Below the pieces are notes generated by a model that saw only the letters and a program-made list of their open reading frames with translations, ran no database searches and was not told the origin of the DNA. Source: Candidatus Zixiibacteriota bacterium (GTDB lineage: Bacteria; Zixibacteria; MSB-5A5; GN15; FEB-12). Taken from it: a stretch of 21,023 bases of DNA. How positions within the stretch are numbered: position 1 is the stretch's first letter; the number at the start of each line of letters is the position of its first letter. This document shows positions 13,056-19,186 of the stretch, one piece after another. A program made the position numbers and the translations under genes. The DNA is taken from assembly GCA_035380245.1 (NCBI GenBank), contig DAOSXA010000006.1:1-21023 (forward strand), read 5' to 3'.

Positions 13056-15311
13056 TTATTCTGTCTTAGCGTTGATCCCAGTAACAAGTTTCTCCATGGA
13101 ATCAAAGTGTCTTTCGTCTTCGCTCTTCATCAAGTCCAGCATGTCCTTTAGAATTGCTGGAGTTTCGCTCAATATAGATGGATCGTGCTCATGTTCACCG
13201 ACCACACTGCTGTGTGAATGCGTGTGCAGGAATCTTAATATTCGTGTTTTCTTTGTTGTATCATATTCAACCTGTTGCATTATCTTCCAGAGTTGCCCCG
13301 CCAGGTTCGGATACCGGAACGCAAGGAATGTTTCAAGCAATCTCCTTGCAACGTTGGGCATCATATAGTACGGATCAAGTGAACGATCTTCTGTACTGTT
13401 GGCTGTTTCATGAACACGCTTAAACAGGTAGTGGTATTCGGACTTGTATTGTCTCAGTAGGGGATCGAGAGCGCGGATGTGTGAACACCGTTCACCATCT
13501 TTTGTCTCACAATCTATCATATAGAATTGTTTGTTCTTCTTGTCTTCTCCCCGCAGATTATGTAACCAGTTGCGAACCTGATCGAATAGAGAGAAGTTAT
13601 GAGTAAGTATTAACAGTTGTCCGGCGTCTTCGGTTCTGTCTTTGATGAAGCCGAATGCGCAGAACAAACAGTTTGAATCGAGGCTTGATACAGGATCATC
13701 GAGAACGACAATTCCGTTGCTCAATGTAAAGTCCCTGTCTTTCAATGACTTTAGAAAGTACAATAGGGCAATAGCGGTTTTTTCTCCCTCGCTAAGTCCC
13801 TTTGCAATATCACCTTTTCTCATTATCTGGTAGCCGGTGGCTTTTGTTTCCAGTGTAATCTCACCATGTCCCAGATATGAGAGTAAGTCTGAATTAAGTT
13901 CTTCTGCGAGTTCACGGTGCTGAACTATGTCCCTTTCCAATTCAGCTATTCTATTCTTTATTCCGGTAATTCTAACCTGCATTCGCTCCAACTTACTGCG
14001 AGTGTTTTCCACTGCGTCTTTCTTCTCTTTGTAGGCATCCACACTATCTGCAACAATTGCTTTCTCAAGCAGCTTTCTTGCTTCCTTCACAGTTTCGCTG
14101 AATTCTTCGCTGTCAGTGTTATGAGTGCCAATTATATTATTAACCCTTTCAAGGGCATCGGCATTGTATTCTATTGGTGAAAGTTCTATATCCAGTTGCT
14201 CGAAGGGGGCAGCCTTCTTTCCGTTAAGTGCCAGTACAAACTGTTCCAGTGCGCTCTTTACTTGTTTTAATTCTTCAAGGAAGTTGTTTAGTTCAGTTTC
14301 GTAACTACCCGCAAGGCGATCATATAGCTCTGCTTTATTGGGATGCTTAATTCCATTAATACTTGAGATCAGTACTTGAACTTCACGAATCTTATCATCT
14401 GTATCACGTAGTAGATTATCATATTCTTTGCTGAAGTGTGCATTGAGTTTATCAATGCGTTCGTCAGGTAGTTTCTGTTCGCAGAACAGGCATGTGGTTG
14501 TGTCTCGGTTATTATGTTTATTAAGTCCTTCCTTTATCCACATTGCCAGGTCAGGATCGTTTCGTAAAGTCTCGATCACTGAAGAGGTGACGACCAGTTT
14601 AAGAATTCGCGAGACTTCCTCATTAAGGTTATCCCCATCCGGGAATTCATATACGATCTTAGAGATAGTGGGTTTCTCAGTAGAGGTGTGCTGCTTCCGC
14701 AGACTTTCCCTTTCTACTTCGGTAAGTTTAAACTGTTCGATGTCTCCCGTTGCAAGCAATTCCTCTGCGGTCCTCTTATAGTTGCCCTTATTGTAATTCC
14801 TGTAATCAGAGTTTACTGCCGTCAGCTGGCTCTTGATTGAAGAAGCCTGTGTTGTGCAGTACTGTTCGAATGCATTCTCATCAGATCGCAATTGAGATGA
14901 ATACCTGTCGTGTCTGCTTTTTGAATAATCAAGGCAGACTTTGAATTGCTCCACCTGCTTTTGCTTTTCGATGTTTTCCTTTCCAATAATGAAGATCGGC
15001 GCAACCTCTCCGTTTATCGTGAATACATTCTCTTCTATGAACTCACGATTGAACACCCGGATAGGAACATCTTCTGATTCAAACTCATCTTCGCGTATTG
15101 TTTTCCCTTCAATATCTATGCGTACCTGTGCACTACCAGGCTTGCGTTTAGTCTGCAAGGAACGAAGTAGATTGCTGAGGGTTGTTTTCCCTGTTCCGTT
15201 CCAACCATAAAACAGATTGTATCGGGCAAAGTCGGGAAGATCGGATGGCCACTTGAAGTCACGGAATATTCCGAGGTTTTTAATATCCGTGATTCGTGTG
15301 ATCATAGTCAT
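13056..15311 (-). CDS. rloC: RloC-like anticodon nuclease (SMC/Rad50-type ATPase with zinc hook and PrrC-like RNase end)
   Basis: 751 aa. The split ABC ATPase has Walker A GWNGTGKTT (36-44), signature LSEGE (506-510), Walker B IVVLDDP with Asp538/Asp539, and an H-loop His571 (ILTHN). Between the halves are long coiled-coil-prone stretches with a C274-L-F-C277 zinc-hook motif, the feature separating RloC from the shorter PrrC. The C-terminus has R656-x-x-x-E660 (ARRLLETF) and a following His cluster (FLHTHSH, 696-700), matching the Arg-Glu-His triad of PrrC-type anticodon nucleases. RloC cuts tRNA at the wobble position to block translation. The start ATG overlaps the hsdS stop by 4 nt (ATGA). 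Its place between hsdS and hsdR copies that of prrC in EcoprrI. It is AT-rich. A general AAA_13 family ATPase is the fallback call. Confidence 0.85.
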   Translation of the reverse strand: MTMITRITDIKNLGIFRDFKWPSDLPDFARYNLFYGWNGTGKTTLSNLLRSLQTKRKPGSAQVRIDIEGKTIREDEFESEDVPIRVFNREFIEENVFTINGEVAPIFIIGKENIEKQKQVEQFKVCLDYSKSRHDRYSSQLRSDENAFEQYCTTQASSIKSQLTAVNSDYRNYNKGNYKRTAEELLATGDIEQFKLTEVERESLRKQHTSTEKPTISKIVYEFPDGDNLNEEVSRILKLVVTSSVIETLRNDPDLAMWIKEGLNKHNNRDTTTCLFCEQKLPDERIDKLNAHFSKEYDNLLRDTDDKIREVQVLISSINGIKHPNKAELYDRLAGSYETELNNFLEELKQVKSALEQFVLALNGKKAAPFEQLDIELSPIEYNADALERVNNIIGTHNTDSEEFSETVKEARKLLEKAIVADSVDAYKEKKDAVENTRSKLERMQVRITGIKNRIAELERDIVQHRELAEELNSDLLSYLGHGEITLETKATGYQIMRKGDIAKGLSEGEKTAIALLYFLKSLKDRDFTLSNGIVVLDDPVSSLDSNCLFCAFGFIKDRTEDAGQLLILTHNFSLFDQVRNWLHNLRGEDKKNKQFYMIDCETKDGERCSHIRALDPLLRQYKSEYHYLFKRVHETANSTEDRSLDPYYMMPNVARRLLETFLAFRYPNLAGQLWKIMQQVEYDTTKKTRILRFLHTHSHSSVVGEHEHDPSILSETPAILKDMLDLMKSEDERHFDSMEKLVTGINAKTE

Positions 15312-16618
15312 TGTTTATCTCCAGACACTGTCTCAAGACTATTAACACGAACTTCGCCGGACATCAGTTTCGGCAACAGGGCGTCGCGGATGGCGGCGAG
15401 GGTCTGGGATTCGTGAATATTCGATATGATCTTTTCTGTCATTGGGGTTATGAACTTGCTGAAGGCTTCGGCCAATTCTGTCGGTGGTAACACTGTTTCG
15501 TAATTCGACATATCCGTCCAGTTAGTACGGGGCATCTTTGTTCCCGTGGACGCCATGTCTGTATATCCAACGAACTCATCGCTGGTGATGATCTCTAATG
15601 TATATCCGAACCATTCTGGCTTCTTGGGTACAACTACAAGTATATCTGTCGAGCAAACCCCATCTACTGCAGCAATACCGACTTTATGGAAGTAGGGTCT
15701 GAGTTTTCCAAACAACAGGTCGCCCTTATTGAAGGCGTACTTATTGCTTGTAACGCTTTCAGACAAACCCCATTCGGCTAATGATATACATCTGCGTGGC
15801 ATGTGCTCCAGTCCGATGTAATGGGAATAGTCCTCAAGCTGATGCGGCTTTACGCTAACCTTCTTGTTCTTCGCAATATCGCCGAGACATCCCAGGGTCC
15901 AGTCCTTGGGAATCTTGCCGATGGGTGAGTCCTGGAATGAGGCGGGGAAAAGTGCGGCGGTGTCGGCGTCCATGCCGAACGGTTTGCGGCCTTCGGCTTT
16001 GGCGCGTACCGGGTCGAAGTCCACGAACCACGACTTGAAGATCGCCCGCGCCATCTCCTCCAGCGTCTCGTTCATCGCACGGTTTAATTCAATCTTGTCG
16101 TCGAGCGTGCCGAGGATGTGCGCTATTGATCTTTGTATAGAGACTTCCGGGCAGGGTATCTCGAATGATTCGATCATTCCTTTTGTCAGAGCATTACGTG
16201 TCCCACCTGAACCGGCCCAGGATAGCATCAAGTCCTGCATCGGGGCAGAGACTAAAAAGTACCTTAAGTATCTTGGATCGAGTTTGTGGCTATCTGGTCG
16301 GATAATTGCGACATGTTGATTCACTCGTGCGGGCAATGTATTGATATTAACCTGGCAACATCTGGCAACGGAATCTCCCGTTATGTTTAGCAGAACATCG
16401 TCTTTTTCTACTGCCACATTAGATAACTGTGAAGCGTGCTTTTCTGTGATATACGCCAGCCCCTCATTCTTAAAGCCGTCATTATAAACATTCTGGCTTC
16501 TGATAAGTACAATCTCACCATGGTCAAGATACACTTCTTTTCCACCACGGGGTGTTGCCCCGCTACCAATCTTGAGGCATACAGTTCCCAGTTTTATATG
16601 CTTAAAGTTACTATTCAA
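15308..16618 (-). CDS. hsdS: type I restriction-modification specificity subunit HsdS
   Basis: 436 aa with two target-recognition domains (about 5-155 and 236-390) separated by a conserved helical spacer. The spacer includes LDDKIELNRAMNETLEEMAR and the SWFVDFDPVRAKAEG stretch typical of IC-type HsdS; the C-terminal spacer helix ends in LLPKLMSGEVRV. It determines the bipartite DNA sequence read by the whole complex. The only in-frame start is a TTG, because a stop lies two codons upstream; TTGAATAG overlaps the stop of the broken hsdM copy. The spacer-coding DNA is GC-rich like hsdM and hsdR while both recognition domains are AT-richer, a sign of domain exchange. The stop overlaps the rloC start. 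Confidence 0.95.
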   Translation of the reverse strand: MNSNFKHIKLGTVCLKIGSGATPRGGKEVYLDHGEIVLIRSQNVYNDGFKNEGLAYITEKHASQLSNVAVEKDDVLLNITGDSVARCCQVNINTLPARVNQHVAIIRPDSHKLDPRYLRYFLVSAPMQDLMLSWAGSGGTRNALTKGMIESFEIPCPEVSIQRSIAHILGTLDDKIELNRAMNETLEEMARAIFKSWFVDFDPVRAKAEGRKPFGMDADTAALFPASFQDSPIGKIPKDWTLGCLGDIAKNKKVSVKPHQLEDYSHYIGLEHMPRRCISLAEWGLSESVTSNKYAFNKGDLLFGKLRPYFHKVGIAAVDGVCSTDILVVVPKKPEWFGYTLEIITSDEFVGYTDMASTGTKMPRTNWTDMSNYETVLPPTELAEAFSKFITPMTEKIISNIHESQTLAAIRDALLPKLMSGEVRVNSLETVSGDKQ

Positions 16619-16739
16619 TATTCATGTCCACTTTCAAGTTCTTATGTATTGCTTCCTCCAGAGTTGCTGATTCTGCAAACTGTTTGTTTAGTCTTTGTGT
16701 CAGCCGCTTCATCTTCTCCTCGAATAGCACACAATCATC
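16611..16739 (-). pseudogene. duplicated 3' end of hsdM (remnant)
   Basis: An open frame between the ORF6N gene and hsdS encodes a 42-residue relative of the HsdM C-terminus. It shares FEEKMKRLT, QFAES and K-N-L with the intact protein, starts with DD and ends in its own TAG. It has no start codon of its own and its upstream side merges into the end of the ORF6N gene in another frame. Identity to the intact hsdM end is partial at protein level but includes a 27-bp perfect DNA match. Its stop overlaps the hsdS start (TTGAATAG), which looks like an original hsdM-hsdS junction. Confidence 0.8.
16699..16725 (-). repeat. 27-bp direct repeat flanking the ORF6N gene, copy 1 (in hsdM remnant)
   Basis: Identical over 27 bp to 17343-17369, in the same orientation and reading frame (encodes EEKMKRLT). 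Recombination between the copies would delete the ORF6N gene and restore a single in-frame hsdM end. Confidence 0.75.
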
Positions 16740-16746
16740 TTTCCCG

Positions 16747-17265
16747 TCACTTCCGGTCTTTCCTGAAACCGATCTTGGGCTGGTCTTTTTCCGGCGGGAT
16801 CATGAGTTGCCGGATGGCTTCGAACACGGTCTGGAACTGGGAGTCGTACTTCTTCTCAAGATTGTCGAGTTTGCGGGCCAGCGCTTCGTGGGATTCCAGC
16901 AGCCTTCTCAACCGGACAAACGCGCGTACTACCTGAATACTGGCGTTTACCGCGATATCGCTGTTCAGAACGCTTGCCAGCATGACCGCGCCGTGCTCGG
17001 TGAAGGCGTATGGCGGCGTTCTGCGCTTTGTCAGGTTTGTGGTCGCAATCTGCGACCTCAAACTTTCGAACTCCGCATCGGTGAGTTGAAACATGAAGTC
17101 GCCGGGGAACCTGTCGATGTTCCTTTTCACCTGCTCGTTCAGGCGTTTGGTGGTGACGCCGTACAGTTCCGCGAGATCCATATCGAGCATTACCTTCTGA
17201 CCACGGATTACAAGAATCGAGCGTTCGATGCGCTCGGCGGGGATAAGCTCTTTACTTTTTGCCAT
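16747..17265 (-). CDS. ORF6N-domain (KilA-N-related) protein in the R-M operon
   Basis: 172 aa. Residues about 8-115 match the ORF6N type seen in phage and mobile-element DNA-binding proteins: ERIERSILVIRGQKVMLDMD, then LAELYGVTTKRLNEQVKRN, then RFPGDFMFQLT, then PPYAFTEHGAVMLASVLNS and VVRAFVRLRRLL. The rest is a coiled-coil-like tail (LARKLDNLEKKYDSQFQTVFEAIRQL) ending in a basic FRKDRK. The ATG lies inside the end of hsdM, overlapping it by 14 nt, so the genes are coupled. Such genes recur inside type I R-M operons; their role is not established. It is bracketed by two copies of the hsdM 3' end, as if inserted or captured by recombination. Confidence 0.9.
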   Translation of the reverse strand: MAKSKELIPAERIERSILVIRGQKVMLDMDLAELYGVTTKRLNEQVKRNIDRFPGDFMFQLTDAEFESLRSQIATTNLTKRRTPPYAFTEHGAVMLASVLNSDIAVNASIQVVRAFVRLRRLLESHEALARKLDNLEKKYDSQFQTVFEAIRQLMIPPEKDQPKIGFRKDRK

Positions 17266-18859
17266 AGCCTGTCTCCATGAGGTTCTTTGTTATCGCCTTC
17301 TCCAGCTTTCCCGATTCCGCGAACTGTTCATGCAGCTTCCCAGTCAGCCGCTTCATCTTCTCCTCGAATGGTTCATCGTCTCCATTATCAATATCCTCAG
17401 CGCCCACATATCGGCCTGGAGTAAGAATGTGGCCGTGTTTACGGATGTCATCCAACGTTGCGCTCATGCAGAAACCGGGAACGTCTTCATACTTTCCGGC
17501 TCCATCATCGCCGCGCCATGCGTGATATGTTTTCGCAATCATTGCGGTGTCTTCATCTTTGAATTCCTTGTGGACCCTATCAATCATGCTGCCGAGTTTC
17601 CGGGCGTCGATGAACAGAGTTTCGCCGCGCCGGTCTCGGAATCGTCCGTTTTTCTTATCGCGTGCTATAAACCAGAGACAGGCGGGAATGGGAGTGGAAT
17701 AGAATAATTGGCCGGGCAGCGACACCATGCAGTCCACGAGGTCGGCTTCGATGATGTTTTTCCTGATCTCGCCTTCGCCGGACTGGTTGGATGACATGCT
17801 GCCGTTGGCGAGCACGAACCCGGCCAGGCCGTTCGGGGCCAGGTGGTGTATGAAGTGCTGCACCCAGGCGTAGTTGGCGTTTCCTTCCGGGGGGACGCCG
17901 TACTTCCAGCGGGCGTCGTTGCGGAGCCTGTCGCCGCCCCAGTCGCTGTCATTGAACGGGGGATTCGCGAGTATGTAGTCGGCCTTCAGGTCTTTGTGCA
18001 GGTCGTTGTGGTAGCTGTTGGCGTTTTCCGGGCCGAGATTGTTTTCGATGCCACGGATGGCAAGGTTCATCCGGGCAAGGCGCCACGTTGTGGGATTGGA
18101 TTCCTGGCCGTACACGCTGATGTCGCCGACGCGCCCGCCGTGGGCTGTGACAAACTTTTCACTTTGCACGAACATACCGCCTGATCCGCAGCAGGGGTCG
18201 TAAACGCGGCCCTTGTACGGGGCCAGCATCTCGACCAGTACCTGGACCACGCAGCGGGGCGTGTAGAACTGCCCGCCTTTTTTCCCTTCGGCCCCGGCGA
18301 ACTGTGACAGGAAGTATTCATACACCCGTCCGAGAATATCTTTGGAGCGGTTTTCCTTGTCGCCCAGGCCGATGGTGCCGATGAGGTCAATGAGTTCTCC
18401 GAGCCGCTGCTTGTCGAGGGCGGGCCGGGCGTAATCCTTCGGCAGCACGCCTTTCAGGGTTGGGTTCTCTTTTTCAATGGCCACCATGGCGTCATCTATG
18501 AGTTTGCCGATGGTGGATTGTTTTGCGTTGGCCTGAAGGAACGGCCAGCGGGCCTCCTTCGGCACCCAGAATATGTTTTCCGCTGCGTATTCGTCACGGT
18601 CTTCAACTACGTGATACCGGGCGGTTTCTTCCTTTACAAACCAGTCGCTGGACGGGTCGGCGGTCCAGAGTTCCAGTTGCTCTTTGCGCTCCTCGAAAGC
18701 ATCCGATATGTACTTGAGGAATATCAGGCCGAGAACGACATGCTTGTACTCGGCGGCATCCATATTATTGCGCATCTTATCAGCGGCAGCCCACAAGGTC
18801 GCCTCGAATCCGAGGTTCGCCCCGGAGCCGCTACCGGAATTCTTCTTCTTACGAGCCAT
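17252..18859 (-). CDS. hsdM: type I restriction-modification DNA N6-adenine methyltransferase HsdM
   Basis: 535 aa, full family length. The N-terminal helical domain (LWAAADKMRNNMDAAEYKHV, then LIFLKYISDAFEERK) is followed by the N6-methylase core: GQFYTPRCVVQ, the SAM motif DPCCGSGGMF (221-230), then GQESNPTTWRLARMNL and the catalytic NPPF (299-302). It methylates adenine in the HsdS target, protecting host DNA, and forms the M2S core used by HsdR. The ATG follows GGAAAGG. It is the first gene of the operon; the C-terminal tail (residues about 494-535) is the part duplicated downstream. GC-rich, like hsdR. All key residues are intact. Confidence 0.97.
   Translation of the reverse strand: MARKKKNSGSGSGANLGFEATLWAAADKMRNNMDAAEYKHVVLGLIFLKYISDAFEERKEQLELWTADPSSDWFVKEETARYHVVEDRDEYAAENIFWVPKEARWPFLQANAKQSTIGKLIDDAMVAIEKENPTLKGVLPKDYARPALDKQRLGELIDLIGTIGLGDKENRSKDILGRVYEYFLSQFAGAEGKKGGQFYTPRCVVQVLVEMLAPYKGRVYDPCCGSGGMFVQSEKFVTAHGGRVGDISVYGQESNPTTWRLARMNLAIRGIENNLGPENANSYHNDLHKDLKADYILANPPFNDSDWGGDRLRNDARWKYGVPPEGNANYAWVQHFIHHLAPNGLAGFVLANGSMSSNQSGEGEIRKNIIEADLVDCMVSLPGQLFYSTPIPACLWFIARDKKNGRFRDRRGETLFIDARKLGSMIDRVHKEFKDEDTAMIAKTYHAWRGDDGAGKYEDVPGFCMSATLDDIRKHGHILTPGRYVGAEDIDNGDDEPFEEKMKRLTGKLHEQFAESGKLEKAITKNLMETGYGKK
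17343..17369 (-). repeat. 27-bp direct repeat flanking the ORF6N gene, copy 2 (in intact hsdM)
   Basis: Partner of the copy at 16699-16725, start to start 644 bp apart. It lies in the C-terminal EEKMKRLT-coding part of hsdM. Confidence 0.75.
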
Positions 18860-18951
18860 TGGTCAGCCTTTCCGCTCTTGAAACAATTATTCGGCAGTTA
18901 CAATTACATCACTGTGATATTATGAGAACAGCTATTCTCTACTGCTCAACA

Positions 18952-18981
18952 ATTATATCCGAGCGATTGGAAGTAGAGCAA
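18952..18981 (-). promoter_or_regulatory. candidate promoter of the hsdM-hsdR operon
   Basis: TTGCTC -35, 18-bp spacer and a perfect TATAAT -10 on the minus strand, about 90 bp before the hsdM ATG in an AT-rich stretch. No other comparably good box pair precedes the operon. Confidence 0.5.
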
Positions 18982-19058
18982 GGTTCGACGGTTAGAAACC
19001 GGGTGTTCTCACATCAGCAACGGAGATATAGGTGTCGTTGCGCCTGCGCACCCCACAC

Positions 19059-19093
19059 AAAAACCGGCCGGGGTTTTCGGCCCCGACCGGCTT
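19059..19093 (-). terminator. rho-independent terminator of the propeller-protein gene
   Basis: Read on the minus strand, a GC-rich 10-bp stem (CCGGTCGGGG/CCCCGGCCGG, one mismatch) around a 7-nt loop is followed by TTTTTGTG. It lies about 95 bp after the stop of the right-edge gene and isolates it from the hsdM promoter. Confidence 0.8.
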
Positions 19094-19186
19094 GTATTCT
19101 GCGTATTGGTGAGGGCGGGAATCACCCACTTTTCGCTATATTAATACTACGTCGTACCGGCGTCCTCATCCTGACCGGTACAAAGC

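Larger units (their letters stand above)
18860..19186. other. intergenic region right of the defence operon
   Basis: No gene is seen in about 330 bp. It holds the candidate hsdM promoter and, further right, the terminator of the propeller-protein gene. The border of the island on this side may be here, but no direct repeat of the tRNA 3' end could be found. Confidence 0.6.

Noticed and set aside
16624..17280. 218-codon plus-strand frame opposite ORF6N.
   Set aside because: The minus-strand ORF6N protein has a clear domain and overlaps hsdM in the usual coupled manner; this frame is its mirror.
19107..19136. Minus-strand sequence resembling the tRNA-fMet 3' end and flank (GTGGGT, ATTCCC, CCCTC and CAATAC in the same order) as a possible attR.
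   Set aside because: It is inverted relative to the tRNA, needs gaps, and lacks the TTCGAA loop. Integrase att sites must be direct repeats, and T-arms are partly palindromic, so chance similarity is likely.
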